DNA of 64,000 bases from DASXQK01 sp963757155 (GTDB taxonomy: Bacteria; Pseudomonadota; Alphaproteobacteria; Dongiales; Dongiaceae), in the NCBI GenBank assembly GCA_963757155.1, contig CAVWQS010000009.1:372001-436000 (forward strand). The letters run 5' to 3'. Positions 9,025 to 16,972 of the stretch are shown here, one piece after another. The notes under the pieces are model-generated. The model was not told the DNA's origin and ran no database searches. It saw nothing but the letters and a program-made list of their open reading frames with translations. The position numbers and the translations under genes were made by a program. How positions within the stretch are numbered: the stretch's first letter is position 1; each line of letters begins with the position of its first letter.

Positions 9025-10010
9025 GCTTGGGGATAGCGGATCAGATGAAGCAAAGCGCCGTGACGGCCGAGGATTCCGGGCAGGGCCGCCGGCAGATCGG
9101 CGAAGGGCGTCTCCGCCTGAAGGAGAATATCGAGCCGCGGATCGGCGCAGAGGGCGAGCGCCAGGGCCAGGCGCCGGCGATGATCCCAGCGGGCGCGGCG
9201 ATCGGTTGCGACAGCGCCGACTTGCGAGGCGCGCAGGCTGAGACGCTGGCTGTGAAAGGCGCCGCCCAGCCCCACTTGCACGGCAGTGCTGCCATACCAG
9301 CTGAGCTCGATCACGCTGGCCTCGAAGCCGGCGAGGGACAGCGCGAGATCGAGGCCGGCGCCATCGCCGGAGGCATGGAAGACGAGATCGCAATTCCCAG
9401 GCAAATCGCCACCTGGCGCGGCGAAGCCGACGCCGAGGGCGGCCGCCACGGCACGGCGAGACTCGTCGCGATCAATCAACGTCACCGAGGCCGCCTTTAT
9501 GCCGGCGGCCAGAAAGGCCGTGAGGCAGCCGATGCTCCCCGCCCCCACCACGGCGATGCGGTCCCCCAGGCGAGGGGCGGCATCCCACAGCGCGTTCAGC
9601 GCCGTCTCCATCTGCGCGGCGAGCGCCGCGCGTTCCGTCGGCACATCGGCCGGGACAGGGATCACGGCGCTGACCGGCAGGGTCATGCGGGTCTGATGGG
9701 GATGCAGGCAGAAGACACGCTGTCCCATGAGCTCCGCCGGCCCACCCTCGACCCGCGCCACCATGGAATAGCCATATTTGACCGGGAAGGGAAAATCGCC
9801 CTCCTGGAAGGGACAGCGCATGCGGGCCCATTCGCTTTCGGGCACCCGCCCTGCGAAGACCAGCGCTTCGGTGCCGCGGCTGATGCCGCTGACCAGCGCA
9901 CGCAGGCGAAGCTGATCGGGCCCGGGCGCCGGCGCCGAGCCCTGCCGAATCTCGGCACGCCCGGCGCCCACCGTCCAGAGCGCTAGAGCCGCATTATCCG
10001 CGTCAGGCAT
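9021..10010 (-). CDS. Medium-chain (zinc-type) dehydrogenase-like oxidoreductase
   Basis: MDR-superfamily oxidoreductase, 329 residues. The N-terminal GroES-like domain contains VSGISRGTEALVFAGRVPESEW and a KYGYSMVARVEGG strand. The Rossmann domain has RIAVVGAGSIGCLTAFLAAGI followed by an acidic LIDRDESR, which favours NAD(H). The catalytic zinc cysteine/histidine set of classical alcohol dehydrogenases is not obvious; instead there is RGTE, as in the bacteriochlorophyllide dehydrogenase-like and similar MDR subgroups. It is the first gene of a three-gene operon (dehydrogenase, PTPS-like, glycosyltransferase) joined by overlaps. ATG 10010 is chosen over the GTG one codon upstream. It probably oxidises or reduces an alcohol/ketone on the cluster product; the substrate is unknown. 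Confidence 0.82.
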   Translation of the reverse strand: MPDADNAALALWTVGAGRAEIRQGSAPAPGPDQLRLRALVSGISRGTEALVFAGRVPESEWARMRCPFQEGDFPFPVKYGYSMVARVEGGPAELMGQRVFCLHPHQTRMTLPVSAVIPVPADVPTERAALAAQMETALNALWDAAPRLGDRIAVVGAGSIGCLTAFLAAGIKAASVTLIDRDESRRAVAAALGVGFAAPGGDLPGNCDLVFHASGDGAGLDLALSLAGFEASVIELSWYGSTAVQVGLGGAFHSQRLSLRASQVGAVATDRRARWDHRRRLALALALCADPRLDILLQAETPFADLPAALPGILGRHGALLHLIRYPQA

Positions 10011-10076
10011 CACGGCAGGTTCCCATCACACAAGAGTTACACCAGGGTGATCGGCGGCCGATATAACAGAGTGGTG

Positions 10077-11840
10077 ATGGAAAGCTTCGCCGAAGAAACT
10101 CTCACGGGACGCCGGCTGGTCGTGTTCGGGCTGACCGCTGCGAGCCTTCTGGGCTTCGGCTTGGCCATGGGCGATGTCCTCGCCAGCGGCGGCTGGTCCT
10201 GGCCGCGCCTGGCGATCCTGATCCTGTTCCTCGCCGGCATGCCCTGGACCTTGCTGGCCTTCTGGAATTCGATCATCGGCTTCGTCATCCTGCGGCTGGT
10301 GGCCGATCCCGCCGGCTATACCAACCCCGCCCTTCGCCGCACGCCGGAAGAGGCACCGATCACCGCGCGGGTCGCGATCTGCCTCGCCATCCGCCATGAG
10401 GATGTGGCGCGCGTCTTCGCCCGGCTCTCTTCCATGATCGAGAGCCTGGAGGCCACGTCCTGGGCCCATCGCTTCGCCTTCCATCTGCTGAGCGACAGCA
10501 GCCTCCCCGAGATCGCCGCGGCCGAGGAGCATCACTTCGCAGCCCTAAAGCTTCATCATCCCCGCGCGGGCTTCCTCCACTACCGGCGCCGCCCGGCGAA
10601 TGCAGGCTTCAAGGCGGGTAATCTGCGCGAATTCGCCGAACGGACCGACGGCACCTACGACCATATGATCGTGCTCGATGCCGACAGCCTGATGTCCGCC
10701 GCGGCCATGTTGCGCCTGGTCCGGGTCATGCAGGCCAATCCCCGTCTCGGCATTCTCCAGACGCTGGTCACCGGCCAGCCGGCCGAGAGCGCCTTCGCCC
10801 GGATTTTCCAATTCGGCATGCGCCACAGCATGCGCACCCACACCATCGGGATCGCCTGGTGGCAGGGGCCGAGCGGCCCCTATTGGGGCCATAACGCCAT
10901 CATCCGGCTGCAGCCCTTCATCGCCCATTGCCGCCTGCCTGTTCTGCCGGGCCGCCCGCCCCTCGGCGGTCCTGTGCTGAGCCACGACCAAATGGAAGCA
11001 GCCCTGATGCGCGCGGCGGGTTACGAGGTGCGCGTCATCGCCGATGAATTCGAGAGCTGGGAGGAAAATCCACCCAGCCTGCCGGATTTCATCAAGCGCG
11101 ATCTGCGCTGGTGCCAGGGCAATATGCAGTATCTGCGCCTCCTCGCCCGGCCGGGGCTGAAGCCCATGGGACGCTTCCAGCTGGTCAATGCGATCTTCAT
11201 GTATCTGGGTGCGCCCTTCTGGATCCTGATGCTGGCCGCGGGCCTCTCCGCCGCGCTCATGCCCACCCCTGCCGGCGCCGCGCAATTCCCGGCGGCGCTC
11301 GCCTTCGCCCTCTATTTCGCCACGCTCGCCATCGGCTTCGCGCCGCGCGTCCTCGGCGTGATCGATATCCTGCTGCAGCCCGCTCGCCGCGCTGCCTATG
11401 GAGGCAGCGCAAGGCTGCTGGCAGGCGCGGTCATCGACGTCATCTTCAGCCTGCTCATCGGACCCATCATGATGGTGGCCCAGACGGTCTTCCTGGCCGG
11501 CCTCTGCTTCCGGCGGCGCGTCGCCTGGCAGCCGCAGAACCGCGACGGCCGAGGACTCTCCTTCGCCGAGGCGCTGCATGGGCTTTGGCCCCAGCTCCTG
11601 CTCGGCCTGCTGCTGGCCGCCGGCCTCCTCGCGCTGGCGCCCGGGGGCCTGCCCTGGGCGGCGCCGACCCTGGTGGCGCTTGGCCTCGCGATTCCCTTCG
11701 CCTGCATCACGGCGGGGAGAGGGATGGGGCGGTGGATGAGGCGGCTGCATCTCTGCGCCGTCCCGGATGAATTTGCGCCCGCGCCGGAGCTGCGCCGGCT
11801 GAGCAATCTTGCCACGGAGACCCCGCCCAAGGCGGCGTGA
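10077..11840 (+). CDS. OpgH/MdoH-like membrane glucosyltransferase (GT2)
   Basis: Processive family-2 glycosyltransferase of the osmoregulated-periplasmic-glucan (OpgH/MdoH) type, about 587 residues, the shorter alphaproteobacterial form. Two N-terminal helices (LVVFGLTAASLLGFGLAMG and LAILILFLAGMPWTLLAFW) precede the GT domain. Catalytic markers are MIVLDADSLMS (acidic metal/UDP motif), LSHDQMEAALMRAAGYEV and the product-binding RDLRWCQGNMQYLRL. Several C-terminal helices follow (LVNAIFMYLGAPFWILMLAAGL, VIDVIFSLLIGPIMMVAQ, LLLGLLLAAGLLAL). It polymerises glucose from UDP-glucose across the inner membrane in known members. No opgG is adjacent. Starts at GTG 10071 or 10074 are also possible. 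It is divergent from the dehydrogenase operon with a short gap, so the two may share a promoter region. Confidence 0.88.
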   Translation: MESFAEETLTGRRLVVFGLTAASLLGFGLAMGDVLASGGWSWPRLAILILFLAGMPWTLLAFWNSIIGFVILRLVADPAGYTNPALRRTPEEAPITARVAICLAIRHEDVARVFARLSSMIESLEATSWAHRFAFHLLSDSSLPEIAAAEEHHFAALKLHHPRAGFLHYRRRPANAGFKAGNLREFAERTDGTYDHMIVLDADSLMSAAAMLRLVRVMQANPRLGILQTLVTGQPAESAFARIFQFGMRHSMRTHTIGIAWWQGPSGPYWGHNAIIRLQPFIAHCRLPVLPGRPPLGGPVLSHDQMEAALMRAAGYEVRVIADEFESWEENPPSLPDFIKRDLRWCQGNMQYLRLLARPGLKPMGRFQLVNAIFMYLGAPFWILMLAAGLSAALMPTPAGAAQFPAALAFALYFATLAIGFAPRVLGVIDILLQPARRAAYGGSARLLAGAVIDVIFSLLIGPIMMVAQTVFLAGLCFRRRVAWQPQNRDGRGLSFAEALHGLWPQLLLGLLLAAGLLALAPGGLPWAAPTLVALGLAIPFACITAGRGMGRWMRRLHLCAVPDEFAPAPELRRLSNLATETPPKAA

Positions 11841-11847
11841 GAAAGCT

Positions 11848-12615
11848 CTACGCGTCCTTGGGCAATGGCCAGGGTGCCGAGGCCATCCGGCCGATGAGCC
11901 CGGACAAGCCTGCGGCCGCCCTCTCGACCAGCTGACTCCCCAGTGCCGCGGAAGCCAGAAGCGGATCGCCGATAACTCCGCTGGGGTTCAGATCCGTCGT
12001 CATCCAGGCCCAAGGCGCCGGCCCGTCCGGCGGCAGGCCCTCGGGAAAGCGCATCTCGCGCCGCGCCGCTTTGTCCAGCGCCACCAGCTCCGGGTGCAGA
12101 TGAAGCATGACCGAGGTCTCGATCCAGCCCGCATGCCAGTCCCGCGCCGGTGCGCCCGCCGGCGCTAGCGCTGCCGGCTCGGCCAACGCCTCCCAATGGG
12201 TCTGGACGACGAGGAGACCGTGTTGGGCGCGAAGCCGCATGGCGGCGAGCGCGATCGGTGGGGGATTGCCGCCATGGCTGTTCAGGATCAGGAGGCGCTT
12301 CAGACCCGCCGCGGCGACGGAAGCGCCAAGAGCGACCCAGGCGGCGGCAAGGAGCTCCGCATCGAGGGAGAGCGTGCCGGGCAGATTGCCATGCTCCGGC
12401 GACCAGCCGATCGCCTGCAGGGGCAAAGCCACCGCTTGGGTCGCCTCTTTCCGTTGCGACAGCGCCGCCAGGATGCCTGCCAGGATGAAGCTGTCCGTCC
12501 CCGTCGGCAGATGCGGCCCATGCTGCTCGGTCGCCGCCACGGGAAGAATGACGACTGTCGGATCGCCGAGAGCGGCGATCTCCGCCGAGGTCATCTCGTC
12601 CCACTGTCGCAACAT
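11848..12615 (-). CDS. Creatininase/ArfB-family metal amidohydrolase
   Basis: Creatininase-superfamily hydrolase, 255 residues. Metal and active-site motifs are intact: VAATEQHGPHLPTGTDSF (Glu, His, Asp ligands), IGWSPEHGNLPGTLSLD and LILNSHGGNPPPI. The family includes creatinine amidohydrolase, MftE and ArfB, the deformylase that acts on the formylamino-pyrimidine made from GTP in archaeal flavin/F420 synthesis. Its place 7 bases from the convergent OpgH-like gene, beside a GTP cyclohydrolase, RibD reductase and PTPS homologue, makes an amide or formamide of a GTP-derived pyrimidine/pteridine an attractive substrate, but this is inference. Creatinine metabolism is not supported by any neighbour. 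Confidence 0.85.
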   Translation of the reverse strand: MLRQWDEMTSAEIAALGDPTVVILPVAATEQHGPHLPTGTDSFILAGILAALSQRKEATQAVALPLQAIGWSPEHGNLPGTLSLDAELLAAAWVALGASVAAAGLKRLLILNSHGGNPPPIALAAMRLRAQHGLLVVQTHWEALAEPAALAPAGAPARDWHAGWIETSVMLHLHPELVALDKAARREMRFPEGLPPDGPAPWAWMTTDLNPSGVIGDPLLASAALGSQLVERAAAGLSGLIGRMASAPWPLPKDA

Positions 12616-12702
12616 GCGCTAGCCGATCCCGATGGCGCCGCCGATCATGACGTCTAACCTCTCCCGCATTGCCGGCGTGAGCAAGCGCCATCCTCGCCCG
12701 CT

Positions 12703-13446
12703 TCATCCCCCGGTATAGGTGCCGCCATTGACATGGATCGTCGTGCCGGTGATGTAGCTGGCGGCCTCGCTGCAAAGGAAGGCGACGGCCTGGGCCACGT
12801 CGCGCGGCTGCCCCAGCCGGCGCATCGGGATGGTCTCGATATAGCCGGGCCCGTGCTCCGCCAGGAATCGGGCGACCATGGGCGTATCGATGGTGCCGGG
12901 CGACACCGCATTGACGCGGATGCGCGGGGCCAGCTCCCGGGCGATGCTCCGCGTCAGCGCCAGCACGCCGGCCTTGGAGACACCGTAGTGGGAATGGCCC
13001 CGGCTGCCGCCGATATGCGCCGCTTCCGAGGCCAAGTTCACGATGGCCCCGCCCTCGGTCATCACCGGCACCACCCGGCGGCAGGCATAGAAGACGCTGT
13101 CGAGATTGGCCGCGATGGTCTTTCGCCATTGCTCGTCGGTCATGGACTCGAACATATGGTCTTCGTAGATGGCCGCAGCAGTCACCAGGAAATCCAGCCT
13201 GCCGAAGCGCTCGGTGCAGAGTCCGATGGCGCGATCCACATCGGTGGTGCTGCTGGCATCCAGCTTGATGACGGCGATCTTGTCCCCGACAGGGTCGAGC
13301 GAGCGCGCGAATTCCTCTGCCCCCTGGAGGCCGATATCGGCCATGACCAGCCCGGCCCCCGCTTCCGCGAAGAGCCGTGCGATCCCACGGCCGATGCCAC
13401 CATTGGCGCCCGTCAGCAGCAGGACGCGCTGTGAAAAATCGAACAA
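12703..13446 (-). CDS. SDR family NAD(P)-dependent oxidoreductase
   Basis: Classical short-chain dehydrogenase, 247 residues. The cofactor motif is TGANGGIGRGIA, an acidic MADIG after strand 2 favours NAD, and the active site shows ASEAA...YGVSKAG (catalytic Tyr-x3-Lys) and VNAVSPGTIDTPM. The start is a TTG at 13446, supported by an AGGAG site seven bases upstream and the absence of an in-frame ATG before the cofactor motif. It lies 58 bases downstream of another SDR on the same strand. Substrate unknown; the neighbouring opine-oxidase-like genes suggest a role in degrading the carbon part of an imported compound. Confidence 0.85.
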   Translation of the reverse strand: MFDFSQRVLLLTGANGGIGRGIARLFAEAGAGLVMADIGLQGAEEFARSLDPVGDKIAVIKLDASSTTDVDRAIGLCTERFGRLDFLVTAAAIYEDHMFESMTDEQWRKTIAANLDSVFYACRRVVPVMTEGGAIVNLASEAAHIGGSRGHSHYGVSKAGVLALTRSIARELAPRIRVNAVSPGTIDTPMVARFLAEHGPGYIETIPMRRLGQPRDVAQAVAFLCSEAASYITGTTIHVNGGTYTGG

Positions 13447-13504
13447 GCTTCTGCTCCTGTCTTTCCCTCTCTCCTGCTTTCACCCGAGGAGAGACATATG
13501 TGCA

Positions 13505-14269
13505 TCATACAAATCCATAAGCCGTCCAGCCGCCGTTCACTTCCAGCGTATGGCCGGTGATGTAGCTCGCCTGCCCCGGGGCCAGCAGGAAGGCGATCCC
13601 CTCCGCAACCTCCTGCTCCGTCCCGAAGCGACCCATGGGAGTCCGGCGGTTGATCGCCGACATGTCGAAGCTGCCGGTGGCCGCCAGCGCCTGGGTCGTC
13701 TCATTGGCGATATAGCCCGGCGCGATGGCGTTGACGCGGATGCCGCGCTCGGCCCATTCGATGGCCTGCATCTTGGTCAGGCTGATCAAGGCGCTCTTCG
13801 ATACGCAATAGGGCCCCCGGGTCGGGGCCGAGACCTGGCCCAGCACGGAGGAGACATTCACGATGGCGCTGCCGGGTGCCATGCGCCGGACGGCGGCGTT
13901 GGAGATCTCGATGGGCGCCAGGAGATTGACGTCCAGGACCCGCCGCCATTGCGCCAAGCTCAGGTCCAGCAAAGGCGCGTGGTCCCAGACCCCGGCATTG
14001 TTGACGAGATCGTCGATGCCACCCCAGGCGGCGGTCATGTCATCGAGGACGTGGTCGATCGCGGCCGAATCGGTGACGTCTCCTTGATAACCGCGCGCAC
14101 TGCCTTCCCCGATTTCCTTGGCCATGCGCTCGGCTGCCGCGCCATCCCGATCGAGGAGGGCGACGCGCCAACCTCTGCTGACGAGAAGCCGGGCGGTGAC
14201 GGCGCCGATGCCGGCACCCCCGCCGGTGATGAGAGCGCGCCGGCTTGTGGTCGATGGCGCTGTCGACAT
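13505..14269 (-). CDS. SDR family NAD(P)-dependent oxidoreductase
   Basis: Classical SDR, 254 residues: TGGGAGIGAVTA cofactor motif, LLDRDG (NAD preference), LVNNAGVWDHAPL, VNVSSVLGQ with active-site Ser, YCVSKSALI with Tyr and Lys, and NAIAPGYIANE. ATG 14269 (MSTAPSTTSRRALITGG) follows a GGGGAGG ribosome site and is preferred over an upstream in-frame start at 14338 that would add 23 atypical residues. It is divergent from the HcnB-like gene at 14399, with a perfect 9-base-arm dyad (14330-14354) between them, so both may answer to the same regulator. It heads a two-SDR unit. Confidence 0.87.
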   Translation of the reverse strand: MSTAPSTTSRRALITGGGAGIGAVTARLLVSRGWRVALLDRDGAAAERMAKEIGEGSARGYQGDVTDSAAIDHVLDDMTAAWGGIDDLVNNAGVWDHAPLLDLSLAQWRRVLDVNLLAPIEISNAAVRRMAPGSAIVNVSSVLGQVSAPTRGPYCVSKSALISLTKMQAIEWAERGIRVNAIAPGYIANETTQALAATGSFDMSAINRRTPMGRFGTEQEVAEGIAFLLAPGQASYITGHTLEVNGGWTAYGFV

Positions 14270-14329
14270 GGGTGATGCCTCCCCTCGCTTCGTTCCGATG
14301 CAGCTTAGCCGGGCGCTCAGCGTCGCGCA

Positions 14330-14354
14330 TTTCCTCATCGGCCAAATGAGGAAA
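14330..14354. promoter_or_regulatory. Candidate LysR-type operator, perfect dyad
   Basis: TTTCCTCAT at 14330-14338 and ATGAGGAAA at 14346-14354 form a perfect inverted repeat with a 7-base spacer. Its core is TCA-N9-TGA, the same core and spacing as at 20821, 25337, 32427 and 37758. It sits 60 bases upstream of the SDR start (minus strand) and 44 bases upstream of the HcnB-like start (plus strand), where an activator or repressor could act on both genes. Confidence 0.55.
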
Positions 14355-14398
14355 ATTCATTTTGGCGGCCGAGGCCCGCCCGTCATAGTCGCGGGGCA

Positions 14399-15758
14399 AT
14401 GACACGCGCGGTCATCGTCGGGGCGGGGCCTGCGGGCATTTCGGCGGCTGCCGTCCTGGCCAGCCCATGGTATTCGCCCTCTTCTCCTGGACGAGGGACG
14501 CCTGCCCGGCGGCCAGGCCTATCGCCAGCCCGCCGAGAACCCCCGGCTTTCCCTCGACGCGCTTCTCGGCCGGGAAGCCGCCAAATACCGCCGCATCCAT
14601 TCGAGCTTCGCGGCCATCCGGGCCCACCTCGATTATCGATCCGACTCCCTGGTCTGGAGCATCTTCGATCGAGAGGTGCATGCGCTCGACCACGGACGCT
14701 CCGAGGCCCATCCCTTCGATGCGCTGATCCTGGCGCCCGGCGCCATCGATCGCGTCCTTCCCATCCCGGGCTGGACTTTGCCGGGAGTCGTGACCTTGGG
14801 CGCGGCGCAGATCCTGCTCAAGGACCAGGGCTGTCTGTTGGGCCGCCGCGTGGTCTTTTGCGGCAGTTCGCCTTTGCTCTATCTGGCCGCCTTGCAATAC
14901 CGGCGCTTGGGCGCCGAGGTCGCGGCCGTTCTCGACACCACGCCCTTTTCGCAGAAGCTCCGCGCCTTGCCGGATCTTCTCGCCAGCCCCGCCACGCTCC
15001 GGCGGGGGCTTCACTATCTCGCCGCTTTGCGCCAGCTCGGCGTGCCCGTTCGCCATGGCGTGCGGCTGCAGCGCTTCGAGGGAACGGCGGAGGTCCAGGC
15101 GCTGGCCTACCGCGACCGTCACGGCGATCAGCGCATCGATTGCGACACCATCGCCCTGGGCTTCGGTTTGCGGCCGGAGACGCAGCTAGCCGAGCTTGCC
15201 GGCTGCCGCCTGGATTACGATCCGCATTTCCGCCAATGGTTTCCCCTCTGCGATTCCGACGGGCGGGGCGGCGATGGAGTCTATCTGGCCGGCGACGGAG
15301 CGGCCGTCGGCGGCGCCGATGCGGCCGAGATCAGCGGGCAGCTGGCCGCCTATGCCCTGCTCGAGGATATCGGCGTTTCGTCGTCGCTTGCCTTGCGCCG
15401 GACGCTGCGACGTCGGCTCGCCCGGCTCCGCCAATTCCAGCGCGGCCTCGCGCGAGCCTTCGCCTGGCCTCACGACTGGCTGCGCGATCTCCCCGACGAC
15501 AGCCTCGTCTGCCGCTGCGAGGAGATCAGCGCCGGCGCCTTGCGCGAGGCCTTGCGCGCATCCTTCGGTCCGACCGAGGTCAATCGCCTGAAGGCCTTCA
15601 CCCGCTGCGCCATGGGCCGCTGTCAGGGGCGCTTCTGTGGGCTTGCGGCGAGCGAGCTGGCGGCGGCGGTGCTGGACCGACCGCATCGCGAGATGGGCTG
15701 GATGCGGGCGCAGGCGCCCGTGAAGCCTTTGCCCGTCTCGACGGTCTTCAGGGCCTAG
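14399..15758 (+). pseudogene. HcnB/opine-oxidase subunit A-like FAD oxidoreductase, one frameshift
   Basis: Subunit of a membrane-associated heteromeric amine dehydrogenase (HcnB, octopine/nopaline oxidase A, SoxA-like), about 453 residues after repair. Translation starts MTRAVIVGAGPAGISAAAVLAS at 14399. One extra C at 14464-14466 then breaks the frame. The other frame continues HGIRPLLLDEGRLPGGQAYRQ and runs through DALILAPGAIDRVLPIPGWTLPGVVT to 15758. The C-terminus has a BFD-like iron-sulfur motif, CRCEEISAGAL with CAMGRCQGRFCG (four cysteines). An intact start codon and no other lesions suggest a sequence error. The HcnC-like partner follows 8 bases later. No HcnA-like small subunit is adjacent; the one at 20365-20724 could be shared. 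Confidence 0.82.
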
Positions 15759-15766
15759 CGCGCTTG

Positions 15767-16972
15767 ATGCCGAGGCTCAGCAGCGATGTGGCGATCGTCG
15801 GCGGCGGCATGATCGGCTGCTGGAGCGCATTGTTTCTCGCCAAGCGTGGGCTCAGCGTCACCCTTGTCGAGAAAGGCGCGATCGGCGCCCAGTCGAGCGG
15901 CGTCAATTTCGGCAATCTGCGGCTCCAGGGCCGCTTTGGGCCGCAATTCCCTTTGGCGCTGCGGGCCCATGAGCTCTGGGAGCGGGTCGAGGCGCTGACC
16001 GGCGATCGCTGCGAATTCCGCGCCACGGGGCATCTGCGGATCGCCTTCACGGCGGAGGAGCTCGAGACGGTGGCGGCCCATGCGCGCGAGGCGCTGGGCT
16101 ACGGCCTGAAGATCGAGCTTCTGGATTGCGCGGCACTGCGCCAGCGCTGGCCATGGTTGACGGAGAAGGCGCTGGGCGCAGGGCTCTCGCCGCGCGATGC
16201 CACCGCCAATCCACGGATCGCGAGCCCCGCCGTTGCCCGCGCGGCCGCGGGCCTGGGCGCGCGAATTCTCGACAATCTCAAAGTGACGGGCATCGAGAAA
16301 TCCGGCGGTGGGTTCAAACTGGCGACCGACAGGGATGTGACCCTGGAGAGCCGCTTCCTGGTGAATGCGGCCGGCGCCTGGGCGAACGAGGTGGCGCGCT
16401 GCTTCGGCGAAGCCATTCCCTTGCTGGTAGGCGGGCCGCCGCAGTTCGTGACCGCGCCCATGCCGTTTTTCATCGAGCCTTATCTCCAGGCGGTCGACGG
16501 CAGCCTGATCCTGCGCCAGACCCGCCGCGGCAATGTTCTGGCGACGGGCTATCCCCGCGGCCCCTCGGACGCCGAACGCAACCGGTCACCAGTGCCGCCG
16601 CGCAAGACCCTGGCCACCATGGCGAGGCTGGTCGAGCTCGTGCCCTCGCTGGCGACCGCCCATGTCCTCCGGGTCTGGTCGGGGATCGAGGGTTATCTCG
16701 CGGATATGCTCCCCGTGATCTCGCCCAGCGGCACTACAGAGGGCCTTTTCCATGCCGCCGGCTTCTGCGGCAATGGCTTTCAGCTGGCGCCGGCGGTGGG
16801 GATGGTGCTGAGCGAGCTTATCGCCGATGGGCGCACGGCCACACCCATCGATCTCTATTCCATCGGCCGCTTCGCCACCGCGGCGCAGGAAACCGGCGCC
16901 CGCCACAGCTACGATTTCGACGAATCCATGGCGGCGCAACAGCCTTTCCCTCAGGAGGCAGGGCGCGCTTGA
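15767..16972 (+). CDS. HcnC/opine-oxidase subunit B-like FAD-dependent oxidoreductase (DAO family)
   Basis: D-amino-acid-oxidase-family flavoprotein, 401 residues, related to HcnC, opine oxidase subunit B and sarcosine oxidase beta. The FAD motif is DVAIVGGGMIGCWSALFLAKRG. A GVNFGNLRLQGR segment replaces the usual NGG loop, followed by NAAGAWANEVA and, at the C-terminus, WSGIEGYLADMLPVISP and HAAGFCGNGFQLAPAVG. It should oxidise a secondary amine or amino-acid C-N bond in complex with the upstream HcnB-like protein, passing electrons to the respiratory chain. It reads in the same frame as the first 65 bases of the upstream gene, which creates a misleading 857-codon frame; the real start is ATG 15767. 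The gene ends 22 bases inside the convergent gene at 16951. Confidence 0.87.
   Translation: MPRLSSDVAIVGGGMIGCWSALFLAKRGLSVTLVEKGAIGAQSSGVNFGNLRLQGRFGPQFPLALRAHELWERVEALTGDRCEFRATGHLRIAFTAEELETVAAHAREALGYGLKIELLDCAALRQRWPWLTEKALGAGLSPRDATANPRIASPAVARAAAGLGARILDNLKVTGIEKSGGGFKLATDRDVTLESRFLVNAAGAWANEVARCFGEAIPLLVGGPPQFVTAPMPFFIEPYLQAVDGSLILRQTRRGNVLATGYPRGPSDAERNRSPVPPRKTLATMARLVELVPSLATAHVLRVWSGIEGYLADMLPVISPSGTTEGLFHAAGFCGNGFQLAPAVGMVLSELIADGRTATPIDLYSIGRFATAAQETGARHSYDFDESMAAQQPFPQEAGRA

Noticed and set aside
12616..12702. Small gene between the creatininase-like and SDR genes
   Set aside because: The 87-base gap has no ribosome site or frame of credible composition.
14399..16972. An 857-codon apparent fusion protein
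   Set aside because: It joins the first 22 codons of the HcnB-like gene to an R/P-rich shadow and then the HcnC-like gene, because the single-base insertion puts them in one frame. They are two genes.
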